40,110 nt of DNA from an uncultured Dialister sp. GTDB taxonomy: Bacteria > Bacillota > Negativicutes > Veillonellales > Dialisteraceae. Below, in pieces: positions 1-8,488 of the stretch. The position numbers were made by a program, and so were the translations under genes. The notes beneath the pieces were generated by a model that ran no database searches, was not told the origin of the DNA, and saw nothing but the letters and a program-made list of their open reading frames with translations. The stretch covers positions 1-40,110 of the forward strand of contig CAKQBK010000012.1 in the NCBI GenBank assembly GCA_934216155.1, read 5' to 3'. Within the stretch, counting starts at the first letter, position 1; every line of letters starts with the position of its first letter.

Positions 1-110
1 TTCTTTTTTCATGGTTAAAACATGAAATTCATTAAATTCTAATCTATTCGTTTACACAAAATATTTTACACTGTCTATTTGTGCAAATATGTTTCTATCC
101 TAAATTTCTC

Positions 111-140
111 TTTACGTCTCTTTACAACATATGGTATAAT
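111..140 (+). promoter_or_regulatory. Promoter of the rimP-nusA operon
   Basis: TTTACG (111-116), an 18-bp spacer and a perfect TATAAT (135-140) preceded by TGG, which makes an extended -10 element. It is the only strong promoter seen upstream of rimP. The start point would lie near 147, giving a leader of about 150 nt. Confidence 0.75.
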
Positions 141-178
141 AACAACGTAGTTATGTGTTATTTATAGAATTTCCTGTG

Positions 179-204
179 GAGTGAGCTTCGGCTCACTTTT
201 TCTT
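179..204 (+). terminator. Leader terminator/attenuator before rimP
   Basis: A 6-7 bp stem GTGAGC/GCTCAC closed by a TTCG tetraloop and followed by TTTTTCTT. It lies about 40 nt after the promoter and before rimP, so transcripts from that promoter must read through it. It could be an attenuator of the nusA operon; NusA-dependent attenuation of the nusA operon is reported in Bacillus subtilis as far as I recall. Alternatively it ends a very short upstream RNA. Confidence 0.65.
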
Positions 205-223
205 ATATATGAAATAGTTGATG

Positions 224-279
224 GTAAATAGTTAACAGTAGACAGTAAACAGTTAACAGATAACCGTTTACCGTAAACA
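224..279 (+). repeat. Heptamer array (GTTAACA type), 8 units
   Basis: Eight contiguous 7-bp units in perfect register: GTAAATA, GTTAACA, GTAGACA, GTAAACA, GTTAACA, GATAACC, GTTTACC, GTAAACA. It sits in the rimP leader directly before the ribosome binding site (AAGGAGGG, 285-292). A related array overlaps the end of ribF. Confidence 0.8.
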
Positions 280-295
280 GAGACAAGGAGGGCAT

Positions 296-769
296 ATGGC
301 ACACAAGGAGATTGAAGAAGCGGTAGAGAAGTTATTGGAACCGATTTTGGAAGCGGACGGGATCGAAGTGGTCGATGTGGAGTATGTCCGTGAAAGAAAT
401 TGGATTCTCCGTATTTATATCGATAAGGAAGGCGGCGTTGATTTGAACGACTGCCAGACCATCAGTGAAAAGGCAGGGGCCATTCTGGATGAGAAGGATA
501 TGATTCCGGACAATTATATGTTGGAAGTGTCTTCTCCTGGTTTGGACCGGGTGCTGAAGAAGGATAAGGACTTCATCCGCTATGCGGGAAGTGATGTAGA
601 TATCAAACTGTTTGCTCCATTGGATGGCAAGAAAGGCGTGAAGGCTTTGACGGCTCGTCTGGAAGGTCTTGCGGAAGATGGCAGTTTGCAGCTTGTTTTG
701 GAAGATGGGGAAACCCTGGTATTGGAAAGAAATAAAATTTCGCAGGTGAGACTGCATTTTTCATTTTAA
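296..769 (+). CDS. rimP: Ribosome maturation factor RimP
   Basis: RimP assists maturation of the 30S ribosomal subunit in the cytoplasm. The 157-residue protein has the family's usual length and its features: an N-terminal domain with the VVDVEYVRE strand, the DLNDCQTIS segment, and the LEVSSPGLDRVL motif at about residues 77-88, followed by a small SH3-like C-terminal domain. The ATG at 296 follows AAGGAGGG closely. It is the first gene of the rimP-nusA-ylxR-ylxQ cluster, 19 bp before nusA, an order conserved in many bacteria. Expression probably depends on the promoter at 111-140 and the leader hairpin at 179-204. Confidence 0.95.
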   Translation: MAHKEIEEAVEKLLEPILEADGIEVVDVEYVRERNWILRIYIDKEGGVDLNDCQTISEKAGAILDEKDMIPDNYMLEVSSPGLDRVLKKDKDFIRYAGSDVDIKLFAPLDGKKGVKALTARLEGLAEDGSLQLVLEDGETLVLERNKISQVRLHFSF

Positions 770-788
770 TTAGGAGGAAGAAATCATC

Positions 789-1931
789 GTGAACGGTAAA
801 GTATTGCTGGAAGCTGTAGCAGGCTTGGTCAAAGTAAAAAAGGTAGATCCAAATATTGTATTTGATGCATTGGAAATGGTGCTTCTTACGGCCTACAAGA
901 AGGAAAGCGGCAGCAACGCCAAAGCATCTGTGACTTTGAATCGTGAAACCGGCACCTATCGTATTTATGAAGAAAAGACCGTCGTAGAAGCGGTGGACCC
1001 CACTTCTGAAAATGCAGTCAATGAAATTTCTCTGGAAGAGGCTAAGAAAATCGATCGTTCTTATGAAGTGGGCGATATGCTTCGCATCGATGTGACCCCG
1101 AAGAACTTCGGCCGTGTGGCAGCACAGACCGCCAAACAGGTGATGATTCAGAAGCTTCGTGAAGCCGAAAGAGGTTCCATTTATGACGAATTCTCCGGCC
1201 GCGAAGGGGATGTCATTACTGGTACCGTCAAATGGAGCGAATCCCGCACCGTATTTGTGGACCTTGGCCGCGTAGAAGGGATTCTTCCTTTTGCTGAACA
1301 GATTGAAGGGGAAGAATTCCATACCAATGATAAAATTAAGTGCTATGTACTGGAAGTTAGAAAGACCACCAAGGGACCGGAAATCATCCTGTCCAGAACC
1401 CATCCTGGCCTCTTGAAACGCCTCTTTGAACTGGAAGTTCCGGAAATTTACAGCGGCACCGTAGAAATTAAGAACGTGGTTCGTGAAGCCGGCTCCCGTT
1501 CCAAGATTGCTGTGTATGCCATGGACCCCACCGTCGATCCAGTTGGTGCTTGCGTAGGTCCGAAGGGCCAGCGTGTACAGAACATCGTAGACGAACTGCA
1601 TGATGAAAAAATCGATATCGTTCGTTGGGATGAAGACCCGGCCATTTACATCGCCAATGCACTGTCTCCGTCCAAGGTTATTTCCGTTTCCGTATGGGAA
1701 GAAGAAAAATCTTCCTATGTCATCGTTCCAGATTACCAGCTGTCCCTGGCTATCGGCAAAGCAGGACAGAATGCCCGTCTGGCTGCCAAATTGACCAACT
1801 GGAAAATTGATATCAAGAGCGAATCCCAGGCCAAAGAAGAAGGTTTCGGCAACGATGTGCCAGAAGAACCAGTGGATGATGATATCTTAGGCGATATTGA
1901 ATCTAGCGACGTGGAGGAAACCAAGGAATGA
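789..1931 (+). CDS. nusA: Transcription termination/antitermination factor NusA
   Basis: NusA binds RNA polymerase and modulates pausing, intrinsic termination and antitermination. The 380-residue product starts at a GTG after AGGAGG (772-777). In order it has the N-terminal RNAP-binding domain (about 1-125), an S1 domain (about 138-203, GDVITGTV onward), KH1 with VGPKGQRVQNIV (about 255-267) and KH2 with LAIGKAGQNARLAAKL (about 320-336), then an acidic tail. It lacks the extra C-terminal acidic repeats of the enterobacterial protein, as is usual in Bacillota. Its stop overlaps the ylxR start in an ATGA, which indicates translational coupling. Confidence 0.96.
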   Translation: MNGKVLLEAVAGLVKVKKVDPNIVFDALEMVLLTAYKKESGSNAKASVTLNRETGTYRIYEEKTVVEAVDPTSENAVNEISLEEAKKIDRSYEVGDMLRIDVTPKNFGRVAAQTAKQVMIQKLREAERGSIYDEFSGREGDVITGTVKWSESRTVFVDLGRVEGILPFAEQIEGEEFHTNDKIKCYVLEVRKTTKGPEIILSRTHPGLLKRLFELEVPEIYSGTVEIKNVVREAGSRSKIAVYAMDPTVDPVGACVGPKGQRVQNIVDELHDEKIDIVRWDEDPAIYIANALSPSKVISVSVWEEEKSSYVIVPDYQLSLAIGKAGQNARLAAKLTNWKIDIKSESQAKEEGFGNDVPEEPVDDDILGDIESSDVEETKE

Positions 1932-2194
1932 AAGCCAGAAAAATCCCCATGCGGATGTGCGTAGGCTGCAAAGAATTGAAGCCGAAGAAAGAATTGCTTC
2001 GTATCGTAGCACTTCCTACGGGTATCATCGAATTGGATAGAACCGGAAAGAAATCCGGCCGTGGCGTTTACGTGTGTGATGACATCGAATGTTTCACCAA
2101 AGCCTACGAATCTCACGGATTGGAAAAATCCCTGAAGCGTCCGGTTTCCAAAGATGTGTATGATGCACTGAAGGCACAAATTGAAAATGGATGA
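1928..2194 (+). CDS. ylxR: YlxR family RNA-binding protein (RnpM-like)
   Basis: A small basic protein (88 aa) of the DUF448/YlxR family. The signature MRMCVGCKELKPKKELLRIV fills residues 6-25 and is followed by GRGVYVC. The B. subtilis homologue has been described as an RNase P modulator; that role is family knowledge and is not shown here. The ATG overlaps the nusA stop by 4 nt and the gene overlaps ylxQ, so nusA, ylxR and ylxQ are almost certainly made from one message. Confidence 0.92.
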   Translation: MKARKIPMRMCVGCKELKPKKELLRIVALPTGIIELDRTGKKSGRGVYVCDDIECFTKAYESHGLEKSLKRPVSKDVYDALKAQIENG

Positions 2195-2501
2195 ACCGAT
2201 TTACCGGATGCTTGGCCTTTGTATGAAAGCAGGACGATTGCTTTCTGGAAATGAACAGGTGGCAGAAGGGCTGAAGAAGATGAAATCGCCCAAACAGGCC
2301 CTTCTCCTTATTACAGAAGACAGCTCCCCACGCACAAAGGATGAATACCAGAGCGCGGCGGAACGAGCCCACATTGCCTGCCGCATCTTCGGTGAAAAAG
2401 AACGGTTGGGACAAGCCTTAGGAAAAGGTGTCCGCACCGCTGCACTGATCGTGGACAGAGGATTCAGTGAAGCCATTATGAAGAAAATTGATAATCGGTG
2501 A
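2187..2501 (+). CDS. ylxQ: L7Ae/L30e family ribosomal-like protein YlxQ
   Basis: A protein of about 104 residues related to the L7Ae/L30e kink-turn RNA-binding family, typical of the position between ylxR and infB. MLGLCMKAGRLLSG near the start and the ALIVDRGFSEAI C-terminal segment fit the fold. I chose ATG 2187 over an in-frame TTG at 2181; both overlap ylxR and neither has a strong ribosome binding site, so coupled translation is likely. The TGA stop (2499-2501) lies inside the first unit of a heptamer array. Confidence 0.85.
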   Translation: MDEPIYRMLGLCMKAGRLLSGNEQVAEGLKKMKSPKQALLLITEDSSPRTKDEYQSAAERAHIACRIFGEKERLGQALGKGVRTAALIVDRGFSEAIMKKIDNR

Positions 2502-2670
2502 GTAGGGATTAGTAGCTAGTGGCTAGGGATTAGGATAGAATCGTCAAATGACCTATATCAATAAAAGTAGTATTGATATTCCTTTTATAAAATGGGGTAT
2601 TGGGGCGCCCTATGATTTTGATGCGCCCCTTCCATCACTACGCACTACGCACTCCCCACTACGCACTACT
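2498..2670 (+). repeat. Nested repeat block between ylxQ and infB
   Basis: Left heptamer array 2498-2532 (GTGAGTA, GGGATTA, GTAGCTA, GTGGCTA, GGGATTA), whose first unit holds the ylxQ stop. A GC-rich hairpin follows at 2602-2629 (GGGGCGC arm, GCGCCCC arm). An opposite-strand-type heptamer array ends it at 2636-2670 (CACTACG units, one CACTCCC). The block interrupts the normally tight ylxQ-infB junction. No clear promoter for infB was recognised in 2671-2734. Confidence 0.8.
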
Positions 2671-2734
2671 TTCGTCATAAATGAATGAATAAACAAAAGA
2701 TTTACATATAACCAGAGAGAATGGGAGGCTGCTT

Positions 2735-5434
2735 ATGCAGAAAAAGAAATACAGAGTGTATGAACTTGCCAAGGAATTTGGCAAAACAGATAAAGAAGTC
2801 ATTGATATTTTGAAAAAATCTCACGTAGACGTGAGTAATCGTTTGTCTGGCGTAGATGATAACGGCAAATCTTTGCTGGCTAGAGCCATCGCTGAACAGA
2901 AGAAGAAAGCCGCAAAACGTCCGGCTATGCGTACCGTTCGTTTCGACCAGTCCGGCCAGCCGGCTGACCGTAAAGGCGGCGAAAAAGGCCGTCAGTCTTC
3001 TTATTCTTCCTATTCCACAGAAGAAGTGAAAGAAGCAAAACCGGCAGAAGCACCGAAAGCAGCACCGAAGAAAGACGCTCCTAAGGCAGCTCCGGCCAAA
3101 GCACCGGCAGCAGAAAAGAAAAACGATCGCCCCCAGAAACGGGAAGATAGAAATGACCGTTCTCGTAGAGATGACAGAAATGGAGACCGTCGCGACAACC
3201 GCAATGGCGATAGAAGCGACAGACCGAGAAACGGCCAGAGAAACGATCGCAATGATAGAAATGGCGAACGCAGAGACAACAGAAACGGCGATCGCAATGA
3301 CAGACCAAGAAATGGCCAGAGAAATGACCGCAATGATAGAAACGGCGAACGCAGAGACAACAGAAACGGCGATCGCAATGACAGACCGAGAAACGGCCAG
3401 AGAAATGACCGCAATGATAGAAATGGGGATCGCAGAAATGACAGAAACGATCGCCCGAAGACCGATAGACCGTCTCGTCCGCAGCGCCCGTCCGTACCCG
3501 CAGCTCCTGTGGTAGAAGAAACTGCCCAGAAGCCAACCACCAGACGTGAAAAACCGGCTAAGAAGAAGACAAAGAAGGATTGGGAAAGAAGCAGAAGAGA
3601 AAAAGAAGGCGGCTCTTTGATGGCTCGTTCCCTGAACCAGAACAAGAAAAAGAAACATCAGGCAGAAAAGAAACAGGCTGCGTATCCGACAGAAGTCGAA
3701 CTGCCGCCGAGTGTTACCGTTAAGGAACTGGCAGAACTGTTTGGCCGCGAAGTCAGCGAAATCATCATGAACCTCATGAAAGATGGCGTCATGGCGACCA
3801 TCAACCAGAACCTGGATAGAGACACCGTAGAAATTCTAGCAGAAGAATTTGGTGTCACCCTGCTGGAACCGGAACAGCCGGCAGATCCGACCGAATACGT
3901 ACCAGCAGAAGATGATCCTCGTTTCCTAAAACCAAGACCGGCGGTTGTTACCATCATGGGTCACGTTGACCATGGTAAAACCACACTCCTGGATGCACTC
4001 CGTCAGACCAATGTGGCTCTTCACGAAGCCGGCGGCATCACCCAGAGAATCGGTGCGTACCAGATTCGTTACAAGAACCATAAGATTACCTTCCTTGATA
4101 CCCCAGGCCACGAAGCCTTCACGGCTATGCGTTCCCGTGGTGCCCAGATCACCGATATTGCAGTCCTCATCGTAGCTGCTGATGACGGCGTTATGCCACA
4201 GACCATCGAAGCGATTCACCATGCAAAGAACGCAGGTGTACCGATTATGGTTGCTATCAACAAGATTGATAAACCAGGGGCTAACCCAGATCGCATCAAA
4301 GAAGAACTGGCTAAAGAAGGCCTGCTTGCAGAAGATTGGGGCGGCGATGTCATCATGACCCCAATTTCCGCTAAGAAGAGACTCGGCCTGGATGACCTGC
4401 TGGAAAACATCCTTCTGGTGGCAGAAATGCAGGAACTGAAAGCCAACCCGAACCGCGAAGCCTACGGCGTCGTAGTCGAAGCCCAGCTGGATAAAGGCAG
4501 AGGTCCAGTGATGAGCGTCCTCGTACAGAATGGTACCCTTCATATCGGCGATGGCATCCTGGCTGGCAAGAGCTGGGGCCGCGTCCGTGCTATGAACAAT
4601 GAAAACGGTCGCAAGATGAAGAGTGCAGAACCGTCTGTTCCGGTAGAAATCCTTGGTATGGACAGCGTACCGGAAGCAGGGGACCACTTCTTCGTCATGG
4701 ACGAAAAGAAAGCCCGTCAGCTGGCTGAAATCCGCGCCGCTCGTGCGAAGGAAGAAGAACAGAGAAGCGTCCAGAAAGTCACCTTGGATAACATCTTTGA
4801 AAAGATTAAAGAAGGCGAAATGAAGGAACTGGATGTGATCATCAAAGCCGATGTTCAGGGTTCTGTAGAAGCACTGGTACAGTCTCTCCAGGGCATCAAG
4901 AGTGATGAAGTTCGTATTTCCATCGTTCACTCCGCCGTGGGTGCCATCAATGAATCCGACGTCATGCTGGCTTCCGCTTCCAATGCACTCATCATTGGCT
5001 TCAACGTTCGCCCCGATGCGAATGCCCGCGCTATGGCAGAAAAAGATGGCGTCGATGTCCGTCTCTACCGTGTCATCTATGATTGCATCGATGATGTAAA
5101 GGCCGCTATGGCAGGTATGCTTTCCCCAACCATTCGCGAAGTGGTTCTGGGCCATGCAGAAATCCGTCAGGTCATTCATACACCGAAAGTTATCGTTGCC
5201 GGTTCCTACGTACAGGACGGCAAGATTACCAGCAACTGTCAGCTCCGCCTCATTCGCGATGGCATCGTTATTCACGAAGGCAAGATTGCTTCCCTCCGTC
5301 GTTTCAAAGACGATGTGAAAGAAGTGGCTGCCGGCTATGAATGTGGTATCGCTATCGACAGCTATCGTGACGTCAAAGAAGGCGACCAGCTCGAAGCCTT
5401 TGAACTGAAGGAAGAAGCAGCAGAGTTGAAATAA
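2735..5434 (+). CDS. infB: Translation initiation factor IF-2
   Basis: IF-2 is the GTPase that brings initiator tRNA to the ribosome. The 899-residue protein starts at ATG 2735 behind GGGAGG (2723-2728). It has an N-terminal IF2_N helix domain (about 1-55) and a long charged linker. A second IF2_N-like domain lies at about 325-380. The G domain carries GHVDHGKTT (409-417), DTPGH (455-459), NKID (509-512) and SAKK (545-548), followed by domains II-IV. The linker (about 130-250) is very rich in Arg, Asn and Asp and holds three near-identical 27-residue repeats. A strong terminator follows at 5531-5572. Confidence 0.97.
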   Translation: MQKKKYRVYELAKEFGKTDKEVIDILKKSHVDVSNRLSGVDDNGKSLLARAIAEQKKKAAKRPAMRTVRFDQSGQPADRKGGEKGRQSSYSSYSTEEVKEAKPAEAPKAAPKKDAPKAAPAKAPAAEKKNDRPQKREDRNDRSRRDDRNGDRRDNRNGDRSDRPRNGQRNDRNDRNGERRDNRNGDRNDRPRNGQRNDRNDRNGERRDNRNGDRNDRPRNGQRNDRNDRNGDRRNDRNDRPKTDRPSRPQRPSVPAAPVVEETAQKPTTRREKPAKKKTKKDWERSRREKEGGSLMARSLNQNKKKKHQAEKKQAAYPTEVELPPSVTVKELAELFGREVSEIIMNLMKDGVMATINQNLDRDTVEILAEEFGVTLLEPEQPADPTEYVPAEDDPRFLKPRPAVVTIMGHVDHGKTTLLDALRQTNVALHEAGGITQRIGAYQIRYKNHKITFLDTPGHEAFTAMRSRGAQITDIAVLIVAADDGVMPQTIEAIHHAKNAGVPIMVAINKIDKPGANPDRIKEELAKEGLLAEDWGGDVIMTPISAKKRLGLDDLLENILLVAEMQELKANPNREAYGVVVEAQLDKGRGPVMSVLVQNGTLHIGDGILAGKSWGRVRAMNNENGRKMKSAEPSVPVEILGMDSVPEAGDHFFVMDEKKARQLAEIRAARAKEEEQRSVQKVTLDNIFEKIKEGEMKELDVIIKADVQGSVEALVQSLQGIKSDEVRISIVHSAVGAINESDVMLASASNALIIGFNVRPDANARAMAEKDGVDVRLYRVIYDCIDDVKAAMAGMLSPTIREVVLGHAEIRQVIHTPKVIVAGSYVQDGKITSNCQLRLIRDGIVIHEGKIASLRRFKDDVKEVAAGYECGIAIDSYRDVKEGDQLEAFELKEEAAELK
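3188..3431 (+). repeat. 81-bp tandem repeat inside infB
   Basis: Three near-identical 81-bp units encode 27-residue repeats (RRDNRNGDR, then NDRPRNGQR, then NDRNDRNGE) at about residues 152-233 of IF-2. The copies differ mainly at silent or single positions (for example one NGDRSD against NGDRND). The unit keeps the reading frame, so copy number could change without breaking the gene. Confidence 0.85.
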
Positions 5435-5440
5435 AATCAA

Positions 5441-5988
5441 TGAGTAATTAGAAATGAGTAATGAGTAATGAGTAATTGTGGTGCGGCGCACAATTCATAA
5501 AGCGCCGCAAAAGATTTCTTATTGACTAGTAAAAATTGTCCGTCCAACTGAATAGGGGCGGACAATTTTTGCTTTTGAATATAGATAATTAGCGGTTGCT
5601 CGTTAAATCGTTTTTGTGGAATAATGTGTAATAAATGGTAGCAACACTAGCGTGTGGCCCCTTGGAGAAGGGGCGGCAAAGCCGGGGATAGAATGGCCAG
5701 AAGGGACATAATCAGCACTAATGGATGATAGTTCTTTGTTCGCCTATCGAGCAGAACATTTTATACCGCTAGGCGCGTCTATCCCCCTAGCCCCCTTCTC
5801 CAAGGGGGAACGTTGTTTACTGCTTATTCAATATTTTTTTTACTGGTTCAATGTAAGGAAATTTGCTAGTGCACATAAATCCATGTATCTTATTGACGTA
5901 ATTTTAAATCATATAAATTACGGCGCTATATAATTTGAAGCGCCGTTCCACAATTACTCATTACTATTTACTCATTACTCATTATCTA
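5441..5988 (+). repeat. Nested repeat block between infB and rbfA
   Basis: Outer heptamers: 5441-5475 (TGAGTAA with one TTAGAAA) and the inverted set 5954-5988 (TTACTCA units). Next layer: hairpins 5483-5508 (GCGGCGC/GCGCCGC, loop ACAATTCATAAA) and 5920-5946. Inside lie the infB terminator (5531-5572) and a GC-rich inverted pair, CCCCTTGGAGAAGGGG near 5657-5672 against CCCCCTTCTCCAAGGGGG near 5789-5806. A 70-codon ORF at 5721-5933 lies wholly in repeat sequence and is not called. Confidence 0.8.
5531..5572 (+). terminator. Rho-independent terminator of infB
   Basis: A 15-bp stem (5531-5545 with 5556-5570) whose arms start AAAAATTGTCCG and end CGGACAATTTTT. It can act in both directions. It lies about 100 bp after the infB stop. 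Confidence 0.85.
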
Positions 5989-6012
5989 GACTTATGAAAC
6001 GAGGTATACACC

Positions 6013-6366
6013 ATGTCCGAACTCAGAGTACGCAAAGTACAAGAATTTATCAAACAGGAAGTGAGCCAGATGCTCCTTCATGACCTGAAAGATCCCCGCA
6101 TTGGATTTGTCACCGTCACGGAAGTGAAAGTGACAGGGGACCTCAGGGAAGCTACCATTTATGTGAGCCTTTTCGGAAAGCCATCGGAAAAGAAGGCTTC
6201 TCTGGAAGCGCTGAACAAGAGCCGCGGATTTGTCCGCCGAGAACTGGGACAGCGTCTCAAGATTTATTACACCCCGGAAATTTCCTTTGAAGAAGACACT
6301 TCTTTGGATTACGGCATGCACATCGACGGCCTTTTGAAAAAGATTCATCAGGAGGAAAAAGAATGA
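6013..6366 (+). CDS. rbfA: 30S ribosome-binding factor RbfA
   Basis: RbfA binds the 30S subunit and helps 16S rRNA 5'-end maturation. The 117-residue protein shows the single KH-like domain of the family: RVRKVQEFIKQEVSQML at the start, DLKDPRIGFVTVTEVKVTGD, then ATIYVSLFG. The ATG at 6013 has a modest GAGG site (6001-6004). The stop overlaps the nrnA start in an ATGA, so rbfA-nrnA-truB form a coupled run. The usual infB-rbfA link is broken here by a 578-bp repeat-filled gap with a terminator. Confidence 0.93.
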   Translation: MSELRVRKVQEFIKQEVSQMLLHDLKDPRIGFVTVTEVKVTGDLREATIYVSLFGKPSEKKASLEALNKSRGFVRRELGQRLKIYYTPEISFEEDTSLDYGMHIDGLLKKIHQEEKE

Positions 6367-7331
6367 GCCTGGAAATCAATCACGCCAAAGAAATCAACAA
6401 ACAGGAAGCCATGGATTTCTTGAAGAACCATAATCGTTTCCTTCTGGTGGGGCACGAACATCCCGATGGAGATGACGTAGGTTCTATTTGCGCTCTCCAC
6501 AATGTGCTCCTGTCCATGGGAAAAGAAGCGGATATGCTGCTGCCAGACCCGGTGCCACAGGTGTACACCTTGGTGAAAGCCTCCGCTTTGGTCCATACCC
6601 AGCTGCCGGAAGGCAAGGATTATGATGCCATCGTATTTACCGACCTGGGCAACCTGGAACGGGGCGGCAATTTCGATTTCCCACAGGATATCGACACCTT
6701 AGCCATCGACCATCACCGCACCAATGAAAAATACACCGACTATCTGTACCTGCAGTACAAGTATGCTGCCACCGCGGAAATGCTGGCAGAGATGTTCTTC
6801 GACGAAGGTATTCAGATGGACGAAGACACCTGCAACGCCCTGTACATGGGCATTGGTACCGACAGCGGTTTCTTTCGTTTCAGCTGCACATCGCCCCATA
6901 CACTTCTGATGGCCAGCAAACTGGTTGAAATGGGAGCAGACCCATCCTATATTTCCAACCATTTGGAAGAAAAGACCATCGAAGCTATGCATTGCTATGA
7001 AATGGTAGCCAAGTCTGTACACTCCTATGCGGACGGGAAAATCGTCATCGCTTACATGGGAAAAGAAGCCATGGACCTGGACGGTGAAAACTCCGATTAC
7101 TACGCATCCATTCCGCGCTGCATCCGGGGCTGCGAAATTGCGGCTCTCTTCAAATATAGAGGCGAAAAGGAAACCCGTATTTCCCTTCGTTCCAAAAACT
7201 ATGCCAATGTATCTGAACTGGCCGCTGAATTTGGTGGCGGCGGTCACTGGAAAGCCTCTGGCTGCTCCATTCATGATTCTTTTGAAGAAGCAGAAAAACT
7301 CTTTGTCAAAGCAGCGGAGAAATATCTCTAA
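6363..7331 (+). CDS. nrnA: DHH/DHHA1 phosphoesterase, nanoRNase/pAp phosphatase (NrnA-like)
   Basis: This family degrades short oligoribonucleotides and dephosphorylates pAp. The 322-residue protein has the DHH-family metal motifs: HPDGDDVGS (about 33-41), FTDLGN (about 92-97), the namesake IDHH (115-118) and GTDSGFFRFS. The DHHA1 domain has the glycine-rich GGGGH motif (291-295). It overlaps rbfA by 4 nt, and its stop shares one base with the truB start. The rbfA-nrnA-truB order is common in Bacillota. The assignment to the NrnA branch rests on motif pattern and context. Confidence 0.9.
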   Translation: MSLEINHAKEINKQEAMDFLKNHNRFLLVGHEHPDGDDVGSICALHNVLLSMGKEADMLLPDPVPQVYTLVKASALVHTQLPEGKDYDAIVFTDLGNLERGGNFDFPQDIDTLAIDHHRTNEKYTDYLYLQYKYAATAEMLAEMFFDEGIQMDEDTCNALYMGIGTDSGFFRFSCTSPHTLLMASKLVEMGADPSYISNHLEEKTIEAMHCYEMVAKSVHSYADGKIVIAYMGKEAMDLDGENSDYYASIPRCIRGCEIAALFKYRGEKETRISLRSKNYANVSELAAEFGGGGHWKASGCSIHDSFEEAEKLFVKAAEKYL

Positions 7332-8182
7332 TGGATGGGGTACTGAATATATTGAAACCGGCGGGCATGACCTCCTTCGATGTGATTGCCCGGCTCCGGC
7401 GGATATATGGACAAAAGAAAATCGGTCATGGCGGCACCTTGGATCCTATGGCGGCCGGCGTGCTGCCCGTATTTCTAGGACGAGCCACCCGGCTCATCGA
7501 GTACGCGCCGATTCACCAGAAAACCTATGAAGCGGAATTTCTCATGGGCTTTCGCACCGATACGGAAGACGCCACCGGCAAGGTAGTAGAAACAGGAACC
7601 ATTCCCAGCGATACATCCATCTGGGAAAAAGCGGCTTGTCAGTTCCGCGGAGACATTCTCCAACGGCCGTCTAGCTACTCGGCCATCAAAGTCAATGGCG
7701 AACGGGCTTACAAACTGGCACGGGAAGGAAAAGCAGTAGAACTTCCGGCCCGTCCAGTTACCATTTACGACCTCACCATTCGAGACATTGAAATCCCGAA
7801 AATTCGCCTCTCTGTCACCTGCTCAGCCGGTACCTATATCCGCGCCCTGGGCCGTGACCTGGGCGAAGCCGCTGGCTGTCCGCTCACCATGTCATTCCTC
7901 TTGAGAAGCCACATGGGACCTTTCTCTGTGACGGAAGCGAAGACATTGGAAGAAATAGAAGCCGATCCCGAAGGGGCGCTCATGACCGACATCCGTCCCA
8001 TACTTTCCGCATTGCCTGCACTTTCTTTGTCAGAAAAAGAAGGCACCGATTTCCTGCAAGGAAAACGACTCCGCACCAGACATGAACCGGTGGAAGTGGT
8101 CGCTGTATTTGCAGGAAAGCAATTCCTGGGTACTGCATCGGTGGCACGAGGCGTGATACATCCGAAAAAGGTATTTAACTAG
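7331..8182 (+). CDS. truB: tRNA pseudouridine(55) synthase TruB
   Basis: TruB makes pseudouridine 55 in the T-loop of tRNAs. The 283-residue protein opens with GVLNILKPAGMTS and has the catalytic motif GHGGTLDPMAAGVLPV with the active-site Asp at residue 38. Later motifs include RPSSYSAIKVNGERAYKLAREG and the CSAGTYIRALGRDLG segment. A short C-terminal PUA-like region follows. The ATG overlaps the nrnA stop (TAATG). The TAG stop touches the first unit of a heptamer array at 8182. Confidence 0.95.
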   Translation: MDGVLNILKPAGMTSFDVIARLRRIYGQKKIGHGGTLDPMAAGVLPVFLGRATRLIEYAPIHQKTYEAEFLMGFRTDTEDATGKVVETGTIPSDTSIWEKAACQFRGDILQRPSSYSAIKVNGERAYKLAREGKAVELPARPVTIYDLTIRDIEIPKIRLSVTCSAGTYIRALGRDLGEAAGCPLTMSFLLRSHMGPFSVTEAKTLEEIEADPEGALMTDIRPILSALPALSLSEKEGTDFLQGKRLRTRHEPVEVVAVFAGKQFLGTASVARGVIHPKKVFN

Positions 8183-8412
8183 TGACTCGTGACTGGTGAC
8201 TAGGGATTAGGAAGAAGGGGAGCCCTTCGGGCAGGTTATCATTATACAGATTTCGCTTTCGTAACATAGGAAGAAAATCGCTAAGCAAAGGGTTATAAAA
8301 GGTTATGAAAGGTTATGATATCAGAATTTCATAACCTTTCATAACCATTTATAACCTTAATCTAAGCGGCATTTTTGTACGTGAGATGAAAGAAATCTGT
8401 AGAATAATAACC
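8182..8412 (+). repeat. Heptamer array plus GGTTAT element between truB and ribF
   Basis: Heptamers 8182-8209: GTGACTC, GTGACTG, GTGACTA, GGGATTA, starting on the last base of the truB stop. A small GCCC/GGGC hairpin sits at 8222-8232. The GGTTAT element at 8234-8412 has GGTTATCATTATACAGATTT at the left end and its inverted match AAATCTGTAGAATAATAACC at the right. Its core (8291-8356) is an inverted repeat of GGTTATRAAA units against TTTCATAACC units. Confidence 0.75.
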
Positions 8413-8438
8413 TTTTATTATAGCGGTCTTTTTCTCTG

Positions 8439-8467
8439 TTGAGAAAAAGAAATTATCGGAATGATAT
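8439..8467 (+). promoter_or_regulatory. Possible ribF promoter
   Basis: TTGAGA (8439-8444), a 17-bp spacer and TGATAT (8462-8467). It would start transcription only about 15 nt before the ribF ATG. A plausible but weak -10 keeps confidence low. Confidence 0.4.
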
Positions 8468-8488
8468 ATTTTTCGAGGTAATGGCTTC

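Noticed and set aside
603..1601. Reverse-strand ORF of 332 codons opposite rimP and nusA
   Set aside because: It is a shadow of conserved genes, with no ribosome binding site or family features.
3926..5491. Reverse-strand ORF of 521 codons opposite infB
   Set aside because: It lies antisense to the conserved IF-2 G domain, begins in heptamer/hairpin sequence and resembles no known protein.
5721..5933. 70-codon ORF between infB and rbfA
   Set aside because: It consists of repeat arms (CCCCCTTCTCC) and AT-rich spacer, with no ribosome binding site.
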